NCBI GenBank assembly: GCA_023101885.1
Contig: JALPQD010000004.1
Coordinates: forward strand, 15,205,188 to 15,269,187
Source: Typhlomys cinereus
Taxonomy: Eukaryota > Chordata > Mammalia > Rodentia > Platacanthomyidae
Direction of reading: 5' to 3'
Length of the DNA stretch: 64,000 nucleotides
Made by a program: the position numbers and the translations under genes. Below, piece after piece: positions 34,024-45,033 of this stretch. The notes beneath the pieces were generated by a model that did not search any database, was not told the DNA's origin, and worked only from the letters and a program-made list of their open reading frames with translations. Each line of letters starts with the position of its first letter. Position 1 is the first letter of the stretch.

Positions 34024-35056
34024 TTATACTTGCCTTCTGTTCTCCTGGATATGCCTGTTTTTTTCTTCACGCTTGAGTATCATTTCTAGCATTTTTTGAA
34101 GGCCTGGTTTGGTGGACATGTATCCCTTCAAGTTGTCTTTGTGCTGGAAGATTTTTCTTTCTCCCTGGATCATGACTGATAGTTTTGCTGGGTAAATCAG
34201 CCTGGGTTTACATTTTTGCTCATTCAATACTTGAAGTATGTCTCTCCAAGCTCTTCTTGCTTTTATTGTTTCGACTGATAAGTCATTTGTTATTTTAATA
34301 GGTTTACCTTTAAAAGTGACTTGTTTTTTCTCCCTTGAAGCTCTCAGCACCAGTTCTTTATCTTGAATGTGGAGTGTTTTACTATTATTTGCCGTGGCGT
34401 GCTTCTGTTTTGGTCGTATCTGTTGGGGTGCGGAATGCCTCTTGTATATGGGATGGGCCTCTCTTTTTTTAGATGAGGAAAGTTTTCCTTGATGATTGTT
34501 TGAAAAATTTCCTCAGGGGTGGTATTTTGAGATTCTTGCTCTGGTATTCCATGAATACGCATGTTAGGCTTCTTCAGGGTGTCCCATATCTCTTGGATAT
34601 TTCTCTCAAGTATCTTTTTGGCTTTAACCACCTCTTCCATTGAGCTTGTTAGTACTCCCACTTTATCTTCAAGGTCTGAAATTCTGTTTTCTGCTTCTTT
34701 AGTTCTGTTGATAAGACTCTCTGTGGAGCTCTGGGTTGAAGATAACTTGTAGCTCAGTTTTAAACTCTGCTTGAGTCTGTTTTAACTGCTGTATGCCAGT
34801 TTTTGTTTCTTGCACTGTTTTTCTCAACTCCTCCAAATGTCTGTTGTGTTCCTCTTCAAAGCGCTTGATTTGATTATGTAATTCCTCCCGGATTTCCTCT
34901 TTCATAGTATTGAACATGGTAATGATCATATTTTGAAAGTCGTTATCCTGGGTCAGGCTTTCTTGGCCTTTTTCCGTGGGTTTGTTCTGGTTGGAGCCTA
35001 ACATTATGGGATTAATTTCTTCAGTGGGAAATTTGTTTACTTGAGTTGCTTCTCAT
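34024..35056 (-). pseudogene. L1-D ORF1 (nucleic-acid chaperone), frameshifted
   Basis: L1 ORF1p is an RNA-binding trimer that packages L1 RNA. Three consecutive frames make up the protein. Frame 35004-34699 is a heptad-rich coiled coil (EELHNQIKRFEEEHNRHLEE). Frame 34661-34344 is the RRM-like domain (KKPNMRIHGIPEQE, PRQIIVKHSTF). Frame 34350-34024 is the C-terminal domain (VTFKGKPIKITNDLS, IYPAKLSVMIQGERK). The start homologous to that of L1-C lies at 35056 but meets a stop after 11 codons. A downstream ATG at 35004 opens the coiled coil. The total of about 330 aa is near the usual length. Confidence 0.88.
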
Positions 35057-35484
35057 GGATTTGCACTTTGACTTTGGCATTGTTTTAACTCTTAAGATCT
35101 TTCAATTTCACTAAACTGAATTATTTGGCCTGGGGTTCTGGGGGTGGGCAGGGACGGAGCTTACCTAGGTCGCGGGTGAGGCCTGGCTGCACAGGGCGCC
35201 CGTCTGGACAGGCCGAGCGGGGTGGGGAAAGGGAGGATGGGGGCGTCAGCGTGGAGCTATTTAACCCAAGGGGAGCTGGGGCAGGGCCCGGGCGCAGGGA
35301 GAGGTCCTCCTTGTCCCTCGGCCCTGTGCACAGCTCCGGCTGGATGGTGAGGTAGGAGCTGGGTCCCTTTGGGCTGACCTGGGGTTCTGGTGGGCGGGCA
35401 CGGGCGGAGCTTACCTAGGTCGTGGGTGAGGCCCGGCTGGACCCCATGAGCGTCTGGACTGGTGGAGCGCGGTGGGGAAAGGGC
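35057..35484 (-). promoter_or_regulatory. L1-D 5' UTR with tandem 249-bp monomers
   Basis: GC- and CpG-rich, against AT-rich surroundings. Two copies of a unit starting cctggggttctgg occur 249 bp apart (35129 and 35378). Both contain ggagcttacctaggtcg, and both approach a gcggtggggaaaggg block. One unit is complete and the outermost is partial. Tandem 5' monomers acting as an internal pol II promoter are known for mouse L1. The 76-aa plus-strand frame 35125-35355 is an artefact of this GC-rich DNA. Confidence 0.8.
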
Positions 35485-35495
35485 TTGAATTCCTT

Positions 35496-37790
35496 CTATC
35501 TCCCTTTCCTGTCTTATGGCCTCAGCTAAGACTTCAATATTGAATAGAAGTGGTGAGAGTGGACAGCCTTGTCTAGTTCCTGATTGAAGCGGGAATGCTT
35601 CAAGTTTTTACTCATTGAGTATTATCCTTGTTGTAGGCTTGTTTATATCACTTTCATTATATTGATAAAGATTCCTTCCATTCAAACCTTCTGTAGAGTT
35701 TTGATCATAAAGGGCTGTTGGATCTTGTCAAAAGCTTTTTCTGCATCTATCAAGAGTATCCTATGGTCTTGCACTTTGGACAGGTTTACATGGTGAATTA
35801 TGTTGAACCAACCTTGTATGCCTTGATCCCTGTGAATGATCTTTTTAATATGTTTTTTAATCCGATTTGCTAAGGCTTTATTGAGAATTTTTGCATCTGT
35901 TTCATCAAAGAGATTGGCACATAATTTTCTTTTTAAGTGTATCTTTATTAGGTTTTGGGATTGAGACAATATGAGCCTCAGAGAAAGAATTTGGTAGTGT
36001 TCCTTCCTTTGCTATTTGATGGAACAATTTAAGGAATATTTGTGTTATTAGCTCTTTAAATGTCTGTTAGAACTCTGTGCTGAATCTTTCTGGTCCAGGA
36101 CATTTTTTGATGGGAAGATTTGAGAATATTTTATTGATTTCCTCATGTTATAGGACTATTTATATAACTCAAAACTTTTTGATTCAATTTAGGTAAGTTG
36201 TGCTTACTTAAGAATAAATCCATTTCTTTTGTCTTGTCAAATTTTACAGAGTAAAAGTTTTGTTTTTTTTTAATTTTTTTATTATTATTATTTATTCAAC
36301 TGTGTGCATATGCATGTGTATGTGCGTGCACACGCTCGTGTGTGTGTCTGTGTATGTGTAGAACCACAGACGAATTCGTGAACCACCATGGACGCCTCCA
36401 CCTCCTTCTGTCCCGGGATTCACAGGCTCCGCCCTACCAGGACCAGAAGAGCAGGCCGCCCCCGCTTCCAACTGGCGTCTATAAGTGGGATCTGGGATCT
36501 GAACTCAGGACCTTCCGCCTGCAAGGCAGAGGCTTAACCCCTGAGCCACCTCTCCCGCCCCTCACAGAGTAAAAGTTTTTGAAATATGAAATTGTAATTC
36601 TCTGAATTTCTTGGGTGTCAGTAGTGATAAGTGTATTTTCATTTCTAATTTTGTTAATTTGTGTTTTCTTTCTTTTGCTTTTGGGTAATTTGACTAGGGG
36701 TGTATCAATCTTATTGATTTCTTCATAGAAGCAGCTTTTTGACAGGTTGATTCTCTGTATCATTTTCCCTTATCTCAATTTCAGATATTTCTCCCCTGAT
36801 TTTACTGATCTCCTCTCTTCTATTGCTTTTAGGTACAGATTGCTCTAGTCTCTAAAGCTTTAAGCTGGATTGATAAGTTATTTAATTGTGACATTTCCAT
36901 TTTTTTGAGGTAGGCATTAAGAGCTATGAACTTACTTCTTAGGACAGCTTTCATTGTATCCCAAATATTTTGGAAAGATGCATTTTCATTATAGTTTCCT
37001 TTGTAATTTCTTCTTGAATCCAATTCTCATTCAGCATCATAGTATTTAGTTTCCAGGAGTTAGTGTATTTTCTGTTGTTTGTTGTGTTGTGGATATCGAG
37101 CTTTATACCATGGTGGTCTGATAGGGTGCAGGCTAGAATTTCAACTTTCCTGTATATGTGGAAATTTGTTTTGTGGCCCAATATGTGATCTATTTTGGAG
37201 AAAGTTCCGTGTGGTGCTGAGAAAAATATATATCCTTTGGTGCGTGGATGAAAAGTTCAATAGAGATCTGTGAGGTCAATTTCAATAAGGGTTTGATTAA
37301 GTTCCAAAGTGTCTCTGTTAAATTTTGACCCATGTTGAGAGGGAGGTGTTGAAATCCCCAAGAATTATCATTTAGGGGTTAATTTCTCACTTTAGATGTT
37401 GATTGGTTTGCTTAATGAATGTGGAGGGGCCCGTATTAGGTGCATATATGTTCAGTATTGTGAAATCTTCCTGATGTATTGTACCTGTGACTAAAATGTA
37501 GTATCCATCTGTGTCTCTTATGATTATTTTTGGTTTGAAATCCACTTTATCCAATAGCATTAGAGGTACCCCTGGCGGTTTCCTGTTTCCATTCGCTTGC
37601 AGAATTTTGGACCAGCCTTTTATGTTTAGGATGTACTTATCTTTTGTGTTGAAATGCATTTCCTGAAGGCAGTAGATTAATGGGTTGTGATTTTTAATCC
37701 AAGTTTGTAATCTGTGTCTCTTGATTGGTGAGTTAATTTCATTGACATTTAATGTTATAATGGAGAAATTATTTCTTTAATTCTGGACAT
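35496..37790 (-). pseudogene. L1-C ORF2, N-terminal part (broken)
   Basis: The start codon aligns with that of L1-D at 37790. Endonuclease pieces at 37387-37659 (IIIRDTDGYYILVTGTIHQ, DFTILNIYAPNTGPSTF) and 36951-37181 (MGHKTNFHIYRKVEIL, SDHHGIKLDIH) keep the Ser-Asp-His motif. The linker and early RT follow at 36479-37023 and 35682-35969 ([19 protein letters not shown]). Numerous frameshifts are present, and a SINE is inserted at 36262. Confidence 0.85.
36263..36563 (-). mobile_element. Young B2-superfamily SINE inside L1-C ORF2
   Basis: Full-length minus-strand copy with a target duplication acagagtaaaagtttt (36246-36261 and 36564-36579). The (CA)n tract is irregular (tgtgtgcatatgcatgtgta). 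The head reads tctcccgccc instead of tctccagccc. Body and head otherwise match the 32.1-kb copy closely. Confidence 0.92.
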
Positions 37791-37851
37791 TTTTATGTTT
37801 AGTGGCTTTTGTAAGTGTATTATTTGGCTTTTAGGTTTTGGTGTTATTATA

Positions 37852-38875
37852 CTTCCCTTCTAATCCTCCTGGATATGCTTGTTTTTTTCTTCAAGATTGA
37901 GTATCATTTGTAGCATTTTTTGAAGGCCTGGTTTGCTAGACATGTATCCCTTCAAGTTGTTTTTGTGCTGGAAAACTTTCTTTCTCCGTCAATCATGACA
38001 GGTAGTTTTGTGGGGTATATCAGCCTGGGTTGACATTTTTGCTCATTTAATACTTGAAGTACATCTCTCCAAGCTCTTCTTGCTTTCACTGTTTCCACTA
38101 AGAATTTATTTGTTATTTTAACAGGTTTACCTTTAAAAGTGACTTTTTTTTACCCTTGAGGCTCTCAGCACCTTTTCATTGTCTTGAATGTGGAGTGTTT
38201 TGGCTATTATTTAAAGTGGCAAGTTTGATCATATCTGTTTGGGGTGTAGAATGCCTCTTGTATTTGGATGAGCCTCTCATTCTTTATATGAGGAAAGTTT
38301 TCCTTTATGATAATTTGAAAAATTTCCTCAGGTGTGGCTTTTTTGGCTTCTTGCTCTGGTATTCCATGAATACATATGTTTGGCTTCTTCAGGGTGTCTG
38401 ATTACTCTTGAATTTCTCTCAAGTATCTTTTTGGCTTTAACAACCTCTTCCATTGAGCTAGTTAATACTCCCACTTTGTCTTCAAGATCTGAAATTCTAT
38501 TTTTTGCTTCGTTAGTTCTGCTGATAAAACTCAATATTGAGTTCTGGGTTGAAGATAACTTGTCTTTTAGTTCAATTTTAAACCCTGCCTGGGACTTTTT
38601 AACTGCCCTATGCCTATTTTTGTTTCTTGAACTGTTTTTCTCAACTCCTCCAAGTGTCTGCTGTGTTCCTGTTAAAAGTGGTTGATGCAGTTATTTAACT
38701 CCTCCCAGATTTCCTCTTTCATAGTATTTATCATTGGAATGATCATGCTTTGAAAGTCGTTATCCTGGGCCTGGCTTTCTTGGTTATTTTCTGTGAATTT
38801 GTTTTGGTTTGAATTTATCATTATGGGGTTAATTCTTTCGATGGGAGATTTGTCTTTCTGGGTTTTGTTTCTCAT
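37852..38875 (-). pseudogene. L1-C ORF1 (broken)
   Basis: The N-terminus at 38875 reads MRNKTQKDKSPIERINPIM, followed by a coiled-coil start (MIIPMINTMKEEIWEELNN). A further piece at 38328-38534 (MSFISRTNEAKNRISDLEDK) is the coiled-coil/RRM boundary. The C-terminal third, down to about 37852, is recognisable only by comparison with L1-D at the nucleotide level. Several stops and frameshifts make it non-functional. Confidence 0.82.
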
Positions 38876-39652
38876 GGATTTTTCGTTTTGACTTGGGCAT
38901 TGTTGTTTTGTCTCTTAAGACCTTTCACATTCTGTGTGTTTTTGGAATGAACTGATCTAGTTGATATTAATATATTCTGGCAGTTATTACTAGTGGTTGC
39001 CTTGGGGGAGGGTACATTTGTCTGTTGTTATTATTTCCTGGATGGGGTTATTAGGCTGTTAGTACATCAATTAAGACAGGTTTAGTGACAGGAGGTGTAT
39101 ATTAATGTGGTTGTGCACTTTTACAATTTAGTACCTTGATGATATGTGAGGGTGAGTGTTATAGTCCCTGAAGTTTTATATGGTTTTGGGGTGGCTATAT
39201 AGAAAAGTTAATTTACAGTGATTAATAATTGAAAGAAGCAGGATGGTAAAAAGTGGTTTACTCATCTTTGGGCTGGATGTCCAGAATCTCTCCCATGTGA
39301 TAGGATGATTTCAGAGGACTTCAGATGCATGGCCTTTGTCCCCTAGAGCTTTGCTTAGGTTTTCTTTGGACTCTGTTCATTTCTGAGGAGCAGTGTGTCC
39401 TTCCTGAGAGGCAGGTTGACCTGAAACATCTGGGGGAGTTGGGCAGGTGGAGGTGGACCAGCAAAGCGGCTGCTGGCACTGGCTGTTCACTTCACCTGGG
39501 ACCTGGGGAGTGGCCTAGAGTTCCAGTCAATCCTGAGCAGGCTAGATGCTGCTCAGGCTGGCCAGAGGGAGGAGCTGGGATGGGCTGGTGGGAGTTACCT
39601 CAGACGCAGGGTGACAGGGAGCATCTTGGGCTGGTGGGCGGGTGGACCCTCT
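38876..39652 (-). promoter_or_regulatory. L1-C 5' UTR (type shared with L1-F)
   Basis: After about 60 bp shared with L1-D next to ORF1, the 5' UTR diverges completely. It instead matches L1-F at 50150-51008: 'ggcagttattactagtg', 'ggctggatgt' with 'gaatctctcccatgtgatag', and a GC-rich distal part. This is the older of the two L1 promoter types in the window. The 109-aa plus-strand frame 39325-39654 lies in its GC-rich part and is not a gene. Confidence 0.75.
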
Positions 39653-40317
39653 GAGTAGAGCTGATCTGGGACATCTCACTACATGTCTCTCATGAGGCCA
39701 TAATTAAGGCTTCAGGGAGTCCTATCTGGAAAGGGAGGCATTGCCTTGTTTGTGTTGTTAATATTAGGGTTCATCTTCCAAAGCTTTATTAGATTGACAG
39801 CTTCAATTTCTTACTGGCTTTGGAGGGAGACAACCATTATTATCCTCCTAATGTGTCTCCCCAATATGGTGGACTGCCTATGAAAAAGAAAGCAGTGATA
39901 TCCTGTCACCATTATAGTATTCTCTAGCTACATATTGCTTGCATGTCCCAACTGCATAAGAGCTATATATTTCATCCAAGTATGAATTCTGGAATATAGA
40001 TGCCAACTAAAGGTATGCTGCTGGTTACCTGCCACACTAATAGGTAACTTAGATGTAGTGAATGCATTTGTATACAGAGCATTTACATCTTCAATGGTTA
40101 AAGTACTTAAGAATATTGGCATGTCAAAGATACTGTAACACTGATTCCAAATTCAAACGTCAGAAATAAAATAAGGGAAATCAATTGCTTTCTTAAGTAT
40201 TTTGTCGTATTTGCTATATTTTTTCTTTAAGCTAATGAATTATATTTACAGCTTTATATCTTGATATTTAGCTTCTTGAACTTTTTCCTGACTAAACAAA
40301 TCATGTTTAATTGATCT
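39653..40317. other. Unannotated sequence
   Basis: Short interval between L1-C and a SINE. No coding or repeat family recognised. Confidence 0.35.
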
Positions 40318-40335
40318 CAGTTGCTCCCAATTTTT

Positions 40336-40567
40336 TTTATTTATTCAATTGTGCATGTGTACATGTGTGTGTACGTATGTGTGTGTGTAGAGAACCATGG
40401 GTGAATTCAGGAACCGCCATGGACTGCTTCTACCTCCTCCTGTTTACTCTTTCCCAGCATTCACAGGCTCTGCCCTGCCAGGTGTCTGTACGTGGGGTCT
40501 AGAATCCGAACTTAGGACCTACCACCTGCAAGGCAGAGGCTTAACCCCTGAGCTACCTCTCCAGGCC
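40336..40567 (-). mobile_element. B2-superfamily SINE
   Basis: Minus-strand copy with a slightly diverged duplication: cagttgctcccaattttt at 40318-40335 against cagtttctcccatttttat starting at 40568. Compared with the young copies the body has an internal deletion of about 40 bp (ccctgccagg joins directly to tgtctgtacgtggggtctag). The head ends 'ctctccaggccc'. Confidence 0.88.
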
Positions 40568-40799
40568 CAGTTTCTCCCATTTTTATGCATTGTATTATCA
40601 AAAGATTTTATATCTTAACTCTACTTTTGAAGTCAATAACATTTGTCATTACATTTGTGTGTTTGCTTTGGTTAATTTATGCATGGTTTTTAAATATGAT
40701 TATTACATTTACATTTTTAACTTTACATTTCCTATCAGATGCTTATTTCTATATTCTTTCCCATTTATGCCTCTCTCTTAAGATACAATTTATCCTGCA

Positions 40800-41089
40800 G
40801 AAAATGTGGAATGATTACATTATCTTATTCATTTAAAAGTGAAAATTATTGGACTGCAAAGAGGACTCAGAGGTTAAGATTTTACCACCAAATAGTAAAA
40901 CACAAGGTCCTGAGTTCAGATCCCAAGTGCCACTTAAAAACTCCTAATAGAAACACTTCTGGCCCTGATGAGCAGAAACTGGGTAATCCCAGCAGAAAGC
41001 AAAAAAGAGATAAATGCAATTCAGGATTTTCCCAAAGTCATCCTTGATCTTCCATATGGACATAAAGTGCCCTCTGATACACACACACA

Positions 41090-41127
<38 letters not shown>

Positions 41128-41138
41128 TTAATAAATAA
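40800..41138 (+). mobile_element. Older plus-strand SINE with duplicated 5' flank
   Basis: The SINE head begins near 40850 (gactcagaggttaagatttt). It is followed by an older-type body (aggtcctgagttcagatccc, the B-box region; 'gcagaaactgggtaatccc'), a (CA)n tract (41080-41122) and an aataaataaataaaat tail. Bases 40800-40893, comprising about 50 bp upstream of the SINE plus its head, recur at 25604-25699. Confidence 0.75.
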
Positions 41139-41459
41139 ATAAAATTAGAAAGGAGTGACTTCAATATTTTAAAAGTGATTCTACACTTTTTAGCCTGAAA
41201 AATTATAGTTATATGATTTAAATATATTTAAAAGTATACTTATAGTCTACTTCTAGAAAGATGCCAAACTATTTCAGAAAGCAAAAAATATTAAAATATC
41301 ATTGTATTATTTTATAAACAAAAAGCTACTATACTTTTAATTTTCAGATTTGTATACATTAACTGCCTTATAAGCATATCTGGAAGATAGAAATTCTTAC
41401 ACTGAAAAGTACACAGAAACATGCCTGATTCACACATAAATATTGCTTAACCTTGTAGT

Positions 41460-41599
41460 CTGAAGCATCTACTCCTTTGTTTAAGTAATTTTTATTAGTT
41501 TTTTATTTATTTAATTACACAACCTCAATAGATACCCTCCTTCTTCTCCCTCCCCTCTCATTTCCTCAGCTGTCCCCCATTTCACTGAAGCATCTACTC
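41460..41599 (-). mobile_element. Minimal L1 3'-end insertion with target duplication
   Basis: ctgaagcatctactc occurs at 41460-41474 and 41585-41599 (15-bp perfect duplication). It bounds a 110-bp insert that begins T-rich (poly(A) read antisense) and contains 'cacaacctcaatagatac' followed by a pyrimidine-rich tract. That matches the last about 80 bp of the L1 3' UTR. It is one of the shortest L1 insertions one can identify by eye. Confidence 0.85.
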
Positions 41600-42334
41600 T
41601 TCAGATGCAGTTCAAATCATCTACACCTGACAAAATATTTTCAGGGTTTAACCAACTTATGATGTTGGTTTCCTTATATATTTTTAATATTGAAATCAAT
41701 TTTGTTTTTCTAAATCATTCATCAATTGAGCATGGGACATTGCCATGCAATGTCAACATGTCTCAAGATAATGCAGTGGCTTAAGGGAAGGTCTCCTCTA
41801 ATAAATCATATCTGTTAATGACAGAGAACACGCATCATCCACAAAGCTATCTCAGCTAATGACAACATACTGCAAACATGATATGGAAAAGTATACAGAC
41901 TAGATCTGAAAGGCATTTTGGAATATAAAAGTATTTCCAATATCCTTCACACCACTTAAGGTTCTTACACACTTTTGGAATCCACAAGGAATTCGATCAC
42001 TGGGTGAACCATGCTCTTCATTTCTGAGATAGAGATATTGCTAAAAAAAAAAAAAAACAGCAGGGAAGTAGGAGTTCTTGTCATATTAGATCATTTATTA
42101 GCACAAAGCACCTAAAATTCCGGTCATGCATTTCCAAATGATATGAACATTGTCATCTTTTTGTATTATGTATGACGCTTCCTTCCAAGAATTTTTTTAC
42201 CTAGGGGAAACCAACAAATTTTTTCTAGATCTGTTCCCAGGCTCACAACAGGATATTGGGATGGAGGTCGTGTCTCTGATGACATTCTTATTAGTTTTAT
42301 TTTGTAGAACACTGGAGACTATATTTTGACATTG

Positions 42335-42366
<32 letters not shown>

Positions 42367-44920
42367 TGTTTTCATCAAATAGCTTGTCATAACTGAACAC
42401 ATTTTGGCTCCTCTATGAGGTACCTTGTAAGCCAGTACTGCTATAAGAAGAGCGCTACAGATGAAACATTTCAACATGTTTTGCTTGTGGCCCTTTTGAT
42501 TTTACTCCAGGAAATATCTAATTACATCCCTGACATGTTCTCAGTATAGATGAGTATAGGTTAGAATTTGGCCCTTTTCTTTAGGTTCCTTAAATAGCAA
42601 AATCATTGCAAAGTTAGAAATGAGGCCTCTAATCTCTTTTGGCTTCCATAGATCAAAAATGTGAGCTATAGGCAGGAGCACAAATTTGCCTTCCTATCTT
42701 TTCATGGATCGTGGGTGGTGCTTTAGGGTTATTTAAGAATGTGATCAGTCAACTGGAAGCTTTTTATTATGTACTCAGTAACCATCTGCAGTCAATAAAA
42801 AGCTACCAGTTGGACTAAGTCTGTAGAAGTACACTGGTCACTTGAGTTTTTGAAAAGATTTGGTCTAATGCCCACACGCACCTGTTTATGCATGCGTAAA
42901 CATTGTCATGAGGCTGAGCAAGGCAATAAGTGAAATATGCATTACACCTGCAAGTAAATATAATTGTGCTTTTGCACTTGCATTTAGACTATGTCTCTAC
43001 TAGTCAATGAGGAGTGCCAGTAGATTTATATCTACAAGCTCAACTTCAGTTACAAAATGAAAAGTCACAAAATGCAGATATGTATGGCTTCCACTTACTT
43101 TTATTTCATAAAAATACAAGTTTCATTTGTGGTTGCAAAACAACTTCATAGATCGTTTCAGGAATTACAGTAATTCAATATAAACCAAATCACAGCTAGC
43201 ATTGATTTAAGACTGCTGTGAAAAATCACTTTTCTTAAAGGTACTGTTATAGCTGGGTCAAGGGTTGTTTAAAAATGGAGGAAAAAAGGTCCAGAGAGAA
43301 AAGTAATGAATATCGGAAATGAATAAAATAGAAAGAAAACTATTGGAAGAATATGACAAATACAAAATCCATTAAAGTAATGACTGTCCAATTTCCAGAA
43401 TATCTCCTGGTATCTTAAAAAATAGCTCAGCAAGACTTCTTTTAAGTCATGATTTTCTGTGCAAACTGGCTTAAGATCTGTTGTTGGTATGGAAATGTCA
43501 AGAGAAGCTTCAATTCATCATCAAAAATGTCTAAAGTTAGAAGCTAGAGATGTTACTGCTTATGTAAATTGAAGAAATGTGAGACATTGATAATTAGAAT
43601 ATATTATTTCAAATATGTATAGACATAAAAACACAATCAAAACACATGCATGAATTCCTTTTCTTTATTAAATGAAGGATTCTTTCCAGAGATACAGAAC
43701 TCATATTAAAATATTTCATCAAATCTGATAATCTTCCTTTTCTCTCACCTTTCCGATAGTCCTCAGCATATTTTAGCTGAAGAACTGGATGTAAGACATG
43801 AATGAAGAATCTCACAACTCCCTGTGATCTCAATGATTATGATGTAATATTCTTATCATTGAGAATATTTAGAAATAAAAGTTAAGCAAACAGAATAACT
43901 GTATCCTATTTTATATAGCTAGAGATGTTTGAAAGGAAAATAGGTATAATTTGTCAATTTCTACCATAGCTATGAAAATTAGTCCAGTGATAACTATCCT
44001 GGCATTAACAAAGCAGCAATAAATAAAAATTAAACTTTTTTTCTCAGAGTATAATATACGCATCTTATCTGACTATCCTGCAAACAAAAGTACAATGTGA
44101 ACATATGACCAGATCCTATGCTACACAAGAAATCAAGTTTTGAATTAGGCTATGTTTTTCTTTCTCATATATATTTATCTCATCTAGTCTTTCAGTAATA
44201 CTTTCATATAGCTAAAAATACTATGAATAAATTATTGCTGAACTAATTACATCATGATAAATATATACATATATATACAGTATGAAGTATTTTGAAATGC
44301 TGATTATGAGATCTAATGAAAATGAGTGAGCGAACATCTTATTTAACATAAATCAGTGACAGTGATAATCAGTTACTTTAATTGCAATGGTATCTCTAAT
44401 TGAAAGGAACACAGTGGCAATGGCTACCAATGGAAAACAATGGTTGAATCCACAAGTTGGTCATGGACACTGAATTTGTAAAATCCTGAATGTGTTTATA
44501 GATGTGGAAAAAGCATTCCTTTACTTAGGAAATCAAAATATTTGAATGTCACATAGCACCACCAATGAACTAGTTGCATAGGTTATTTTTTACAATGAAA
44601 TTCAATAAAATTTTTTACTTTTTATCTGAATTACTCTTCTACTTCCAGGAGAACTTGGTTGTCTTAATTTCGTACACATAAACCAATCATTTTTCTGTTA
44701 TTTGTCTTTCCCTCCTCAAAGAGTATAACATTTCATTCAATGGTGAATGAAAATTTCTGGAGATCTACTGCATGACACTGTATAAACAACAATGCAACAA
44801 AATTAACCTACTAAGAATTCTAGCACATATTAACTATTTTTCTCACATTTACCAAAATCCATTATTTTTATATTAAGAAAGATTTGGGCTGATATTGTTT
44901 TCACTTGTTTGTTTTTCAGA
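41600..44920. other. Unannotated AT-rich sequence
   Basis: Contains a (TG)n tract at 42338-42364, an inverted repeat at 42749-42813 (separate entry), and otherwise AT-rich DNA without recognised coding sequence. The 74-aa frame at 43609-43833 has no recognisable similarity. Confidence 0.35.
42749..42813. repeat. Imperfect palindrome, 20-bp arms
   Basis: tcaactggaagctttttatt (42749-42768) is complementary to aataaaaagctaccagttgg (42794-42813) at 18 of 20 positions, with a 25-nt spacer. It could be a small fossil of a palindromic DNA transposon or a stand-alone hairpin. I see no larger element around it. Confidence 0.7.
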
Positions 44921-44924
44921 GGAC

Positions 44925-45033
44925 ATGTGCCACTGCATATCCCAGACTTGTCTGAAGTTGCTGAGATCGAGTGATCCTCTTGGTTCATTTTTCGGTTGAG
45001 CTAGAACTAGAAACACATGCCATTGCACTCAGG
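44925..45033 (-). mobile_element. Old 7SL-derived (B1/Alu-like) SINE, antisense
   Basis: The antisense pattern 'gctgagatcgagtgatcctc' then 'gttgagctagaactagaaac' then 'acatgccattgcactcaggc' follows the order and spacing of an antisense 7SL-type SINE. It is strongly diverged. L1-F inserted immediately to its right. Confidence 0.5.

Larger units (their letters stand above)
28740..35484 (-). mobile_element. L1-D, full-length L1 nested in L1-C
   Basis: A complete-length element on the minus strand: 5' UTR monomers (35056-35484), ORF1 (about 34024-35056), ORF2 (down to about 29930), and a 3' UTR ending in an A-rich tail (T-rich at 28740-28790). It is flanked by the perfect 11-bp duplication ttgaattcctt (28729-28739 and 35485-35495). 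Net of a SINE at 32101-32381 it is about 6.46 kb. ORFs are interrupted, and two ectopic ORF2-derived patches lie in the 3' region, so it is a dead copy. Confidence 0.9.
35485..39652 (-). mobile_element. L1-C, 5' portion
   Basis: L1-C continues after L1-D with cttgaattccttctatctcc, matching the point where it broke off at 28739. It contains the upstream half of ORF2 (to 37790), ORF1 (about 37852-38875) and a 5' UTR (38876 to about 39652). It is interrupted by a SINE at 36262-36563. The 5' boundary is estimated by comparison with L1-F, because no duplication was found. Accumulated stops and small indels are more numerous than in L1-D, in keeping with greater age. Confidence 0.88.

Noticed and set aside
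35125..35480. CpG-rich block that could be taken for a CpG-island promoter of a host gene
   Set aside because: It is the tandem-monomer 5' UTR of L1-D, bounded by the L1 target duplication at 35485.
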